Shown: positions 54,823-64,000 of the stretch, piece after piece
How the letters are laid out: each line of letters opens with the position of its first letter
How positions within the stretch are numbered: the stretch's first letter is position 1
NCBI RefSeq assembly: GCF_963677565.1
Contig: NZ_OY781981.1
Span: 1,240,001-1,304,000, forward strand
Length of the DNA stretch: 64,000 nucleotides
From: an uncultured Draconibacterium sp.
Lineage (GTDB): Bacteria > Bacteroidota > Bacteroidia > Bacteroidales > Prolixibacteraceae
Direction: 5' to 3'
Translations under genes and position numbers: made by a program
The notes under the pieces: generated by a model
Database searches by the model: none
Seen by the model: only the letters and a program-made list of their open reading frames with translations
What the model was told of the DNA's origin: nothing

Positions 54823-57189
54823 ATGTTTAAGCAAGAAATTAAATTAATTTTTAGAGGATTAAAAAGGCAAATTGTCACATCGTCGATTAATATTATTGGA
54901 TTGGCAATAGGTTTTACATTTGTTATTCTTGCTGGTGTTTATGCTTTTTCGGAACTGAGTTTCGACCACTTTCATAAAAATCGTGAAGCAATTTACAGGG
55001 TAGAATTTAATACACCAGACCGTGAAGTATGTAGTTCGTCAGGAAATACATCTTCATGGATAAAAAACAATATTCCAGAAGTAAAATATGCTACACGAAT
55101 ATTAAAAGATGAAATTATGGGCATAACCCGTAATGTGGTTTATAAAGAGACAAGGTTCATCATTGAGAATCCACTGATTGTTGACAATGATTTTTTTAAA
55201 ATGTTCTCTTTTCAGCTGTTGTCCGGCGAGATTAACTCGTTTCAAAGAGATAAATATTCTGTCGCTCTCACAGAAAGTTTGTCCCAAAAAATATTTGGTA
55301 ATGAAAATCCGATAGGAAAAGCTATTGAATACAAAGGAGAAATGTTTACTGTAAGTGCGGTAATGGAAGAAGTTCCCCAAAACTCTTCTATCCGATTCGA
55401 CATACTTTTGCCCGCTGAAAATTTGCCCTCTTATGTCTCCATGAACTGGGGTAATAATAATGTTCAGACATTTATCCAATCGGATGAACACGTTTCGCGC
55501 GCATTACTGGAACAAAAAATTCAGAACGGTATTATTGCTGAGCTTAACTCATTAGGATATCCGGAACAGATAAGGAGTAGAATTTACCATTTAAATCCTC
55601 TCGATAATATTTATTACTCATCCAGTGCGAATGATCAGGTATGTGAGCATGGCAACCGCAAAACAACTCTCATGCTCATAAGCCTTGTTTCTATTGTACT
55701 TTTGATAGCCCTGTTAAATTACGCAAACACCATTTTGTCAGGAGCATCTGAGAGTATTAAAAGAATTGGTATCAGGACGGTAAACGGTTCTTCGCGTGCA
55801 AACAACATCCGTTTTTTGGTTTACCAGGCAATTATGCCCAGCATTATTGCAGTAACAATTGCATTTCTTGTTAGCCAGCCGGTAAAACATATTTTGGGCA
55901 ACTTATTAAATGTTAATATGCCTGATTTAAAGTTCACTTACTTTTTAGTTGCACTTTTAGTTGCGATGTTAACCGGGACACTGGTTGGTTTGTTTCCTGC
56001 AATAAAATTTACATCGTATAAAATTACAAGTTCATTAAAAAATAGTAACGATTCGGGAAGGAAGGTAAACCGATTGGGGAATGTTTTTACAATTGCCCAG
56101 TTTGCTGCTTCGATTGCCCTGATAATTTCAGTTTTTACCATCTACAAACAACTTAATTTCGTTTTTGCCGAAAGCAATAATAACCTGACTGATGAAGCGA
56201 TTATTTATATGCCAATTGCCAACCGCAGTGCACAAACAGCGCCCACTATCAAAATGATTGAGGAGGCATTAAAACAGCTTCCTGAGATAGAATATGTTAG
56301 TACAAGTTTGCATATTCCCGGCGATGAACATTACTCTGACAGGGGAATACAGCTCGTTAAAAACGGGGAGAAAGAAGCCATTGTTGCGAATAATAACATG
56401 GTAGGAATTGATTACCCTGAAATTATGAATTTTAAAATGGTGGAAGGCAGAAGTTTTGATCCCAACATTAAATCAGACTACCAATCATATATTGTAAATG
56501 AGGCATTTATCAGCACATATGACATTCAGGATATTTCAAGCATATCGTTGAATGATTCGCCGATAATTGGCGTGATGAAAGATTTTCACTATAATTCATT
56601 GCACGACAGGATTAAACCGCTGGCTATCCGTTACGAAGAATTTTACCAGTCGAGGATTGTTGTAAAACTGGCATCTTCCAATACTTCATTAATCGAAACG
56701 GTAAATAAAATTACGAAGGCAACTGATGAAATTGACAAAACCGCTGTTACTGATGTTCTTTTTCTCGATCAGCACATTGCCAAACTCTACGATAAAGAAA
56801 TACAGGTTTCAAATATCTTACTTGTTTTAGCACTGTTTTCTATCTTCATTTCGGGTATGGGACTTTTTTCCATGTCTATGTTAATCTCAAAAATAAGAAC
56901 CAAAGAAATCGGCATCCGAAAAGTAAACGGAGCCAAAGTATCTGAAATCCTTTCAATGCTAAATAAAGACTTTTTAAAATGGGTGACCATTGCTTTTGTA
57001 ATTGCTACGCCAATTGCCTACTACGCCATGCGCAAATGGCTCGAAAATTTTGCCTACAAGACCAACCTGAGTTGGTGGATATTTGCCCTGGCCGGTGTGC
57101 TGGCTTTGGGAATTGCATTGTTGACCGTTAGTTGGCAAAGCTGGCGGGCAGCAACACGGAATCCTGTTGAGGCACTTCGATATGAATAA
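54823..57189 (+). CDS. MacB/FtsX-type ABC permease, array copy 10
   Basis: This 788-residue permease has TM1 in SINIIGLAIGFTFVILAGVY. The first coupling segment is degenerate, KRIGIRTVNGSSR (313), while the second is canonical, KEIGIRKVNGAKV (694). The second periplasmic domain contains YVSTSLHIPGDEHYSDRG and the usual GVMKDFHYNSLHDRI. The terminal block shares 57036-57119 with copy 9 apart from one base. It starts 17 bases after copy 9 and ends 21 bases before copy 11. Confidence 0.9.
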   Translation: MFKQEIKLIFRGLKRQIVTSSINIIGLAIGFTFVILAGVYAFSELSFDHFHKNREAIYRVEFNTPDREVCSSSGNTSSWIKNNIPEVKYATRILKDEIMGITRNVVYKETRFIIENPLIVDNDFFKMFSFQLLSGEINSFQRDKYSVALTESLSQKIFGNENPIGKAIEYKGEMFTVSAVMEEVPQNSSIRFDILLPAENLPSYVSMNWGNNNVQTFIQSDEHVSRALLEQKIQNGIIAELNSLGYPEQIRSRIYHLNPLDNIYYSSSANDQVCEHGNRKTTLMLISLVSIVLLIALLNYANTILSGASESIKRIGIRTVNGSSRANNIRFLVYQAIMPSIIAVTIAFLVSQPVKHILGNLLNVNMPDLKFTYFLVALLVAMLTGTLVGLFPAIKFTSYKITSSLKNSNDSGRKVNRLGNVFTIAQFAASIALIISVFTIYKQLNFVFAESNNNLTDEAIIYMPIANRSAQTAPTIKMIEEALKQLPEIEYVSTSLHIPGDEHYSDRGIQLVKNGEKEAIVANNNMVGIDYPEIMNFKMVEGRSFDPNIKSDYQSYIVNEAFISTYDIQDISSISLNDSPIIGVMKDFHYNSLHDRIKPLAIRYEEFYQSRIVVKLASSNTSLIETVNKITKATDEIDKTAVTDVLFLDQHIAKLYDKEIQVSNILLVLALFSIFISGMGLFSMSMLISKIRTKEIGIRKVNGAKVSEILSMLNKDFLKWVTIAFVIATPIAYYAMRKWLENFAYKTNLSWWIFALAGVLALGIALLTVSWQSWRAATRNPVEALRYE

Positions 57190-57210
57190 TCCAGATAATA
57201 AGCGAGAACA

Positions 57211-59547
57211 ATGATAAGACTATATTTTATACGAGAATTAAGATCTCTCTTAAAGAACAAATACATTTCAGTACTTAAGATTTGTGGACTGGTTATTGGC
57301 CTTTGGGTTTTTATGGCAGCAGGTTATTATGTATTGCATGAAACAAGTTTCGACTCTTTTCAGGATTCAGCCAGGAATAAATTCAGTATGGAAGCCCGCG
57401 ACCAGTTTGGAGAAGATTATTTTCAGTTTCCCCTGCCATATGTACTTTTTGAATCCTTATCGGACCGTTTTCCCGAGGTAATTAAAAACACTAGTTTCGA
57501 CAGTAGAAACACTGCTATTTACATTGATCTGGAGAACAATCTTATAAAATCAGATTACACTGAAATTGGATTTGTTGAAAGAAACTTTTTCGATTTCTTC
57601 AAATTCAGTTTCATTGCGGGCAGCGCAGATGAAGGCTTCGACACACCCAACCCACTATTTATATCGGAAAATATTGCTAAAAAACGTTTTGGAAAAGTTG
57701 ATGTTGTAGGCACCCCTGTTTCTCTAATAATTAATGATCAACTTATTGACTTTACAATTGCAGGAGTAATTGAAAACCCGGCAAGCAATTCCAGTGTCAG
57801 CTTTCACTGGATAGGTAGCCTTTCTCAGTTTATGCAGGCTCAAGATAAAAAGGATTACAAATCGGACTGGAACTATCAGTGTAAAAATTTTATTGAGTTG
57901 GTACCGGAGACGGATATTTCAAAATTTACGAAAAAACTTACTCAGGATTATGTCAGACTTGCCAAATTAGAGAAAGAACCGACTTTGTTATTAACCACTC
58001 TTAGTAAGTTGCACAATAACAATCGCTTGAGAATTTTCATCACTTTGGGAGTACTTATTTTGCTAATCTCGGTCATTAATTATGTGCTTCTTTCTACCAT
58101 TGAAAAAACTCAACTAATGCGCTTATGGGGAATCGAGAAAGTATCGGGCGCTAAAAAATACCACTTGTTTTTAAAAAGTTCCATATCGGTTCTTCTTTTC
58201 TCGTTAATAGCTTTTACTATTTCACTTGGATTATTTAGACTAACCCAACCCTACTTCCCAAATTTCGTCGGCAACGATTTACCTTTTAATGCTATACTAA
58301 ACATTAAAGGGATTACTGCCGGAGCACTGCTTTGTACTTTTTCGATCATACTACTTTCGTCGGTCATCAATCTGCTTATCACCGGCAATATAAAACCCAT
58401 CGAAATTCTTCAGAATAGATTGAATAAGGGAAAAGCGGGTAAAATCCTTTTTAATTCTCTCTTAACTTTCCAATTAATGGCATTCATCGCTTTAATATCT
58501 GCATCAGTACTTGTTCAAAAACAACTTTCATTTATGCAGGAAAGCGATTTGGGATTTAATCAAGAATCATTGATTTCAATGAATATTGCACCTAATGATG
58601 TTCATTCGTACCCCGTTTTCAAAGAAGAACTGTTAAAAAATCCCAATATCAGAAATGTGGCAGGAACAAACAATCTTCCACTTTCCAGAATGGGCATGAT
58701 TTATGGCGAAGTATATACCGACAGCCTTGGTAATCAGAAAATGAGAGCGACAGAATTCATTAACGTTGATAACGACTTTTTTAATACGATGGAAATAAAT
58801 TTCAGCCAGGGTACTGATTTTAAAGACAATGTCGAAAATCAATGTATTGTTAATCAAACCTTGCTTGATGAACGTGGGGTGAAAGATCCCTTAAATGAAA
58901 CAATTAAACTGGGCGGCAAAGAATACCGAATCTGCGGCGTGATCGAAGACTTTCACAATAAATCAATGCAAATGTCAATACAACCATTTGTAGCCCATTA
59001 CAACCCGGATAAGATTTCACATGCCATTGTCCGGCTTTCGGGTAATCCTTCTGAAACTATTGAATTGATTAGGAAAACAGCAACTGCCTACTTTCCCAAT
59101 ACTATTTTTGAATTCGAATATTTTGATCAAAGAATAAAGGCAGCTTATAAAACGGAACGAAAGTTCAGCAACATTATTAATTTGCTAACTACTCTTTCAA
59201 TATTCATTGCTGTTCTGGGCTTGCTTGGAGTCTCTTATTTCTCGTCGCTGTTAAGGATAAAAGAAATCGGTATACGTAAAGTAAACGGAGCCAAAATATC
59301 CGAAATACTTACTATGCTTAATAAAAATTTTATAAAATGGGTAGTGGTTGCTTTCGCTATTGCCACTCCAATCGCATACTACGCCATGAACAGGTGGCTC
59401 GAAAATTTTGCATATAAAACCACTTTAAGCTGGTGGGTTTTTGCGCTGGCCGGAGTACTGGCATTGGGAATTGCACTATTAACGGTGAGTTGGCAAAGTT
59501 GGCGGGCGGCAACGCGCAATCCTGTTGAGGCACTACGGTATGAATAA
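57211..59547 (+). CDS. MacB/FtsX-type ABC permease, array copy 11
   Basis: This 778-residue permease opens LYFIRELRSLLKNKYISVL. Its first coupling segment has lost the KEIGIR core and reads MRLWGIEKVSGAKK (303), the strongest deviation in the array. The second is intact, KEIGIRKVNGAKI (684). This suggests the N-terminal half contacts the ATPase differently or weakly. The terminal block includes the variant SWWVFALAG. The body uses more C-ending and AT-rich codons than copies 1-4. Confidence 0.9.
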   Translation: MIRLYFIRELRSLLKNKYISVLKICGLVIGLWVFMAAGYYVLHETSFDSFQDSARNKFSMEARDQFGEDYFQFPLPYVLFESLSDRFPEVIKNTSFDSRNTAIYIDLENNLIKSDYTEIGFVERNFFDFFKFSFIAGSADEGFDTPNPLFISENIAKKRFGKVDVVGTPVSLIINDQLIDFTIAGVIENPASNSSVSFHWIGSLSQFMQAQDKKDYKSDWNYQCKNFIELVPETDISKFTKKLTQDYVRLAKLEKEPTLLLTTLSKLHNNNRLRIFITLGVLILLISVINYVLLSTIEKTQLMRLWGIEKVSGAKKYHLFLKSSISVLLFSLIAFTISLGLFRLTQPYFPNFVGNDLPFNAILNIKGITAGALLCTFSIILLSSVINLLITGNIKPIEILQNRLNKGKAGKILFNSLLTFQLMAFIALISASVLVQKQLSFMQESDLGFNQESLISMNIAPNDVHSYPVFKEELLKNPNIRNVAGTNNLPLSRMGMIYGEVYTDSLGNQKMRATEFINVDNDFFNTMEINFSQGTDFKDNVENQCIVNQTLLDERGVKDPLNETIKLGGKEYRICGVIEDFHNKSMQMSIQPFVAHYNPDKISHAIVRLSGNPSETIELIRKTATAYFPNTIFEFEYFDQRIKAAYKTERKFSNIINLLTTLSIFIAVLGLLGVSYFSSLLRIKEIGIRKVNGAKISEILTMLNKNFIKWVVVAFAIATPIAYYAMNRWLENFAYKTTLSWWVFALAGVLALGIALLTVSWQSWRAATRNPVEALRYE

Positions 59548-59562
59548 TAAAAAAAGAAAACT

Positions 59563-61887
59563 ATGTTACGATTTAAAATAAAACTGGCATTTAGGAATTT
59601 GTTGAAAAATAAGCTGTATTCATCGCTTATTATTGGTGGTTTTGCCATTGGTTTTACGGCCAGTATTCTTATTGGCCTGTTTTACAACTCCGAACACAAT
59701 GTAAATACACACTTTCGCAATTATAAAAACATCTACAGAGTTGTAGATGCGAAAAACAACAGGTCGACAATGGATTTTGAGTTGTACCCGGTTTTCAATG
59801 GCGAATATCCCGAGATTGAAAAGGCCTGCCCGTTTGATTATACCTCGGGTTTTCAGTTTAATATTAAAGATCCGGAAACCAAAAACTTCGCAAAAATCAA
59901 GTATTCGATAAGTACCACCAACGATTTCTTCGATGTATTTTCGATTAAAGTATTGGCCAGTTTATCCGATAAACCGTTTGCGGATATGAACTCTGCAGTA
60001 GTTACTGAGTCGGTAGCTAAAAAGTTATATGGAGATGAAAATCCGCTGGGAAGAACCATAAAGCAGGAATTCTTTACAGCAATTATTTCGGCTGTTATGC
60101 AGGATTTGCCTGAAAATTCCAGTTTTCATGCCGACTTACTTTTAAATGCCGAAAACGAGGAGTTCCAGTTCAGAAGTGAATGTAACAATGGTATTTGTAT
60201 TTACCCTACCGAACATTATCTGATGCTGAATAATGCTGTTGATCCTGTTGCGTTGGCCGAAAAAATAAATACTACGATTGAAAACTTTAATCAGAATACC
60301 GACAGTCTTGCACTTCAGAATGTGGCCGATATGTATCTTTCATCGTCGCTTAGCGATGATGAGCATGAATATGGCAACTCAAAAATGCTGGTCATTTTCC
60401 TTTCTATTGCAGTGCTTATCATTCTGCTTTCAAGCATCAATTACCTCAATTACACCGTCTCCATTCAGTATGCAAAAATGAAAGAGATCGGGATCAATAA
60501 AACGAATGGTGCCGGAAGTGGCCATTTGCTTATCGATTCATTAATAGAGGTCTCGTTGGGTGTGATTTTAGCTTTGTTTATTTCGGTGTTGCTTGTTTCG
60601 GTAACGCTGCCATATACCGATGTTCTTTTCGGAAAAAGAATCAGTATGGGCGACGTTAATTTTCAGCAATTAATTCCTGTATTTCTGGCAACAATTGCCG
60701 GAATAATTCTGCTGAACAGTATGGCTCCAATTTATGTGCTTTCGCGGTTTAATATTACCGATTTTTTAGTTGGCGGGCGAAAGAGAAACGGCAGACAGAT
60801 TGGCAAACAATTAATGCTTACTTTTCAGTTAACAGTTTCAATCGCGCTTATTGCTGTTGTATTGCTCATTTTTAAACAACTACAATATGTCAAGCATTAC
60901 GACCTCGGCTTTAATGAAGAGCACCTTGTGCGCCTTGAGCTTCCGTACCTTTTCGACAATCCTGAAATTATAAAACAGGAAACCGCAAAGCTGTCCTTTG
61001 TTCGCCAATCGGCACTTAGCGACGGTTATCCCGGTTGGGTAAAACTTTATATGGGTAGCGGCACCGACGATGACAATTTTATGGTTCAGTGCATCCACGT
61101 TTCCGATGATTACCTGGAAACAATGGGAATTGAATTAAAAACCGGTCGTGATTTTTTGGCAGGCGACAAACAAAAGGCCTGCATAATGAACGAAAAGGCA
61201 GTAAAAAAATACGGCTGGGATTCGATTGATGGAAAAGAATACAACAACGGTGATGGTTACCATGTAGTTGGAGAAGTGGCCGACTTTAATGTACAGTCGC
61301 TGCACAACGATATTGCACCGGTAGCTTTGATCTACGATCCAGAACATGGATTCAGTACATTGTCGTTGAGATTGATGCCCGGAAATGTGGGGCAGCAAAT
61401 GGCACAGGTACAGGAAGTTTGGAAAAAGATATTACCTGATGAGCCCATGGAATTTACGTTTTACGACGACCAGTTTCAGGCGATGTACACCAAAGAGGAC
61501 AAACTTTCAAAATCGATTTCCTTCTTTTCGTTTATCGCGATTGTGCTGACTTGCATGGGAATTTTGGGGCAGATTTTTCTGATCAGCCTGAATAGAACCA
61601 AAGAAATTGGTGTACGAAAAGTGAACGGAGCAACCATTTCTGAGATTTTGGTGCTGCTCAACAAAGATTTTGTGATTTGGGTAGTAGTGGCTTTGGTAAT
61701 TGCCAGCCCAATCGCGCATTATGCCATGAATAAATGGCTCGAAAACTTTGCCTACAAAACAAACCTGAGCTGGTGGATATTTGCCCTTGCCGGAGTGCTG
61801 ACATTGGGAATTGCCTTGCTAACCGTTAGCTGGCAGAGCTGGCGGGCGGCTACGCGAAATCCGGTTGAAGCGCTCCGATATGAATAG
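59563..61887 (+). CDS. MacB/FtsX-type ABC permease, array copy 12
   Basis: This 774-residue permease opens MLRFKIKLAFRNLLKNKLYS. The first coupling segment is KEIGINKTNGAGS (307) and the second KEIGVRKVNGATI (680). The terminal block keeps NKWLENFAYKTNLSWW and the invariant tail but has the variants LVLLNKDFVIWVVVALVIASPIAHY split over TM7 and GVLTLG in TM8, so it lies outside the most homogenized group. It begins 15 bases after copy 11; a 60-bp gap leads to copy 13. Confidence 0.9.
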   Translation: MLRFKIKLAFRNLLKNKLYSSLIIGGFAIGFTASILIGLFYNSEHNVNTHFRNYKNIYRVVDAKNNRSTMDFELYPVFNGEYPEIEKACPFDYTSGFQFNIKDPETKNFAKIKYSISTTNDFFDVFSIKVLASLSDKPFADMNSAVVTESVAKKLYGDENPLGRTIKQEFFTAIISAVMQDLPENSSFHADLLLNAENEEFQFRSECNNGICIYPTEHYLMLNNAVDPVALAEKINTTIENFNQNTDSLALQNVADMYLSSSLSDDEHEYGNSKMLVIFLSIAVLIILLSSINYLNYTVSIQYAKMKEIGINKTNGAGSGHLLIDSLIEVSLGVILALFISVLLVSVTLPYTDVLFGKRISMGDVNFQQLIPVFLATIAGIILLNSMAPIYVLSRFNITDFLVGGRKRNGRQIGKQLMLTFQLTVSIALIAVVLLIFKQLQYVKHYDLGFNEEHLVRLELPYLFDNPEIIKQETAKLSFVRQSALSDGYPGWVKLYMGSGTDDDNFMVQCIHVSDDYLETMGIELKTGRDFLAGDKQKACIMNEKAVKKYGWDSIDGKEYNNGDGYHVVGEVADFNVQSLHNDIAPVALIYDPEHGFSTLSLRLMPGNVGQQMAQVQEVWKKILPDEPMEFTFYDDQFQAMYTKEDKLSKSISFFSFIAIVLTCMGILGQIFLISLNRTKEIGVRKVNGATISEILVLLNKDFVIWVVVALVIASPIAHYAMNKWLENFAYKTNLSWWIFALAGVLTLGIALLTVSWQSWRAATRNPVEALRYE

Positions 61888-61947
61888 AGGAGAGCGGAAA
61901 TCCACGATAGCGAAGCGAGAAGAAATAAATTAAATACAACCAATAAA

Positions 61948-64000
61948 ATGAACTCATTAAGAAATATAAATCAAAAAATAATATTGCGAAACATCTTGCG
62001 CAATAAGCTTCATTCCTCGATTAACATTATCGGACTAGCAATTGGCATCGCTGTTTTTATACTAATAGCAAGATACGTAAATCATCAATTCAGTTTCGAT
62101 CGCTTTCACAAACAGCAGAACAATATATACAAGGTTTATCTTGGCGATAATGGATCATTACCTCCGGCAGTTGCTTTATTCTTAAAGGATAATATTGCCG
62201 GAATTGATGATGTTGTTCGGGTAGATGAATGGTATGGTGGAGGAAATAAAGGTTATTTAGAATACGATAAAGAAACGATCAGAACCGATAATATCATTTT
62301 TGCTGACAGCAGTTTTTTTAATTTTTTTGATTTTAAAATGTTGTTTGGTGATTCCCAAAACGGTCTCAAAACGCCAAATTCAATAATCTTGTCAGAGCGA
62401 TTGTCTCGAAAAATATTTGGCAATGAAAATCCAACAGGAAAGCAAATTACCTATTTAAGTGACTACCCCAGTGCAAAATATACATTCACCGTAAGCGGTG
62501 TAATCGAGGACTCGCCTACCAATTCATCAATTCCATACAACGGAATAATTTCAATGTCAACCATATCTTATCACCACATTAGAAACGGAAACATTAGCGA
62601 AGATTGGGTCAACTGGGGATTTAGCAGCTTTGTTAAAATTTCATCACCTGAAACTGTGAATCAACTCAACAATGAAACACCCGAATGCTGGACAAATTTG
62701 ATGGCTGAACGTTGGCAGGTAGAAAAAGGAAGTCAGCGTGCAGCGGAATACAAATTAAACTTTGTTCCATTAAGAGAGGTACATTTCCATGGTAGCAACA
62801 AACGCTTTTCTGTTTACCTGATACTACTAATAGGACTGGTTATTTTAATAATAGCCATTATTAACTACATTAATTTATCACTGGCCATTTCCAGCACCCG
62901 TTTAAAAGAAATCGGAATTCGAAAAATAATCGGTTCTGATAAAAGTACTTTATTCAACCAATTTATAACTGAGTCAATCCTAATCACTTCAATTGCTGGC
63001 ATTATTGCGGTAATTATAGTTCTTTTCATTTACCCTTATTTGTTCAACTTTACCGGATTTAAATCTGTGGTTGCTCCTGGTGAAACTTTCAAAGCACTGG
63101 CATTCCTGGTCGGAGGACTAATTTTTATTGGGTTCATTTCAGGATTATATCCTGCCTGGTTCCTCACAAAGCTTAAACCAGTACAGAGCATAAAAAATGA
63201 ATTCAACAAAGGAACGAAAGGAAACAGGTTAAAACAGGTATTAATCACAACCCAGTTTGTTGTTTCGATTTTCCTAACAGTAGCAGTTTTAACTTTCTCG
63301 AAACAAGCCAACTATATTAAATCTAAAAACCTGGGATTCGACAAAGAACACCTAATCTACCTATCAGGTGGTGCCAGTATAAGTAAAGAGTATCAGGCAT
63401 TCAGAAACTCATTATTGGCAAATCCATCAATTCAAAATGTTGCACGTACAAACGGAACCTTTGTAGGCCACCTTAATATTGGTTCCAAGCATAAAGTTAA
63501 TGGTGAATTCAGAAATTACAGAGCCACAACAGTCGATCCTGATTTCATCGAAACATTTGGAATTGAACTTATAGCAGGTCGAAATTTCTCAAAAAATATC
63601 GGAAATGACTTAAATAACACTGCTTTGGTAAATGAATGTTTTGTAAAGCATATGGAACTAAAAGATCCAATTGGCTCAACCGTAACTTTTCTGGAAGATG
63701 ACATTACGATTGTTGGGATAATCAAGGATTTCCATATAAGCTCATTGCACCACGAAATTGAACCATCAATGATTTGCTATCTGCCATGGAATACTTGCAT
63801 TAACATTAAAGTATCGGGCATGGATTTGGAAAATACAATTGCCACAATTGAAAGCGCATGGAAGGAGTTCTCTCCCGATGTGCCTTTCGAATATCATTTT
63901 TTGGATGAACGTTTTGAAGAACTTTATCAAGCCGAAACTGAATTCAGTTCATTGATAAAAATATTTACCCTGATCGCAATATTTATTGCTTGCTTAGGTC
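61948..64000 (+). CDS. MacB/FtsX-type ABC permease, array copy 13 (cut by window end)
   Basis: An open frame starts at ATG 61948 (MNSLRNINQKIILRNILRNK) and runs uninterrupted for 684 codons to the window edge. It shows the family pattern: TM1 in SINIIGLAIGIAVFILIARY, FSFDRFHKQQNNIYKVY, SIILSERLSRKIFGNENPTG, a canonical first coupling segment KEIGIRKIIGSDK (320), then the second periplasmic domain with GIIKDFHISSLHHEI. It stops in the TM6 sequence IFIACLG, just before the expected second coupling motif. Whether it carries the shared 95-codon block, and whether more copies follow, cannot be seen. Confidence 0.9.
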   Translation, partial: MNSLRNINQKIILRNILRNKLHSSINIIGLAIGIAVFILIARYVNHQFSFDRFHKQQNNIYKVYLGDNGSLPPAVALFLKDNIAGIDDVVRVDEWYGGGNKGYLEYDKETIRTDNIIFADSSFFNFFDFKMLFGDSQNGLKTPNSIILSERLSRKIFGNENPTGKQITYLSDYPSAKYTFTVSGVIEDSPTNSSIPYNGIISMSTISYHHIRNGNISEDWVNWGFSSFVKISSPETVNQLNNETPECWTNLMAERWQVEKGSQRAAEYKLNFVPLREVHFHGSNKRFSVYLILLIGLVILIIAIINYINLSLAISSTRLKEIGIRKIIGSDKSTLFNQFITESILITSIAGIIAVIIVLFIYPYLFNFTGFKSVVAPGETFKALAFLVGGLIFIGFISGLYPAWFLTKLKPVQSIKNEFNKGTKGNRLKQVLITTQFVVSIFLTVAVLTFSKQANYIKSKNLGFDKEHLIYLSGGASISKEYQAFRNSLLANPSIQNVARTNGTFVGHLNIGSKHKVNGEFRNYRATTVDPDFIETFGIELIAGRNFSKNIGNDLNNTALVNECFVKHMELKDPIGSTVTFLEDDITIVGIIKDFHISSLHHEIEPSMICYLPWNTCINIKVSGMDLENTIATIESAWKEFSPDVPFEYHFLDERFEELYQAETEFSSLIKIFTLIAIFIACLG

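Noticed and set aside
35152..61943. Recurrent antisense open frames over the permease 3' ends, for example beginning near 37895, 45298, 57266 and 61943 on the minus strand.
   Set aside because: They recur only because the coding strand is conserved there. Their products lack family features and their starts fall in intergenic sequence by chance. I read them as shadows of the homogenized block.
33112..64000. The permeases as FtsX cell-division proteins or LolC/LolE lipoprotein exporters.
   Set aside because: FtsX is about 300 residues with four helices and LolC/E about 400. These are fused pseudodimers of ~780-800 residues next to TolC and HlyD-type genes, so a MacB-like efflux or mechanotransmission role fits better.

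Overview
The window looks like a chromosome segment from a polysaccharide-degrading marine or sediment Bacteroidota, probably near Marinilabiliales/Prolixibacteraceae. The order-level guess is inference. The phylum rests on the SusC/SusD pair, FecI/FecR-type regulation, a type IX secretion tail, many lipoprotein signal peptides and a TAnnTTTG -7 promoter box. No tRNA, rRNA, CRISPR or phage genes were seen.

Region 1 (1-25,584) is a polysaccharide utilization locus. An upstream block holds a GH27 enzyme with a beta-L-arabinopyranosidase-like pocket, a GH146-type and a GH127-type beta-L-arabinofuranosidase, and a GH51 alpha-L-arabinofuranosidase. A GC-rich palindromic repeat, a terminator and a DoxX gene follow. 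Then come an ECF sigma factor, a FecR anti-sigma factor, a SusC with the STN signalling domain, SusD, a GH43 enzyme resembling exo-beta-1,3-galactanases, a composite GH5 enzyme, a GH78 rhamnosidase and a beta-helix lipoprotein. Together they point to arabinogalactan-type plant glycans: Ara and Rha side groups are removed, a galactan backbone is trimmed, and import is controlled by sigma/anti-sigma signalling from SusC.

Region 2 (25,590-29,420) holds a candidate 267-bp MITE abutting a leftward histidine kinase/NtrC-type regulator operon. Next is a REP-associated tyrosine transposase inactivated by one in-frame amber codon and flanked by two composite REP-like repeats, then inverted repeats that look like enhancer sites.

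Region 3 (29,492 to the window end) is one very long rightward gene cluster. It starts at a sigma-54-like -24/-12 promoter and encodes one TolC-like outer-membrane protein, one membrane-fusion protein and one MacB/LolD-type ATPase. These are followed by twelve complete and one cut-off MacB/FtsX-type permeases of about 775-803 residues, all head to tail. Their N-terminal ~680-710 residues are strongly divergent. Each complete copy ends in a block of exactly 95 codons, from the second NBD-coupling motif to the stop, and this block is near-invariant in copies 2-12. Copy 8 is a visible nucleotide mosaic of copies 7 and 6, direct evidence of gene conversion. This array is the main candidate for an undescribed system: many divergent periplasmic modules sharing one ATPase and a homogenized engine-facing end.
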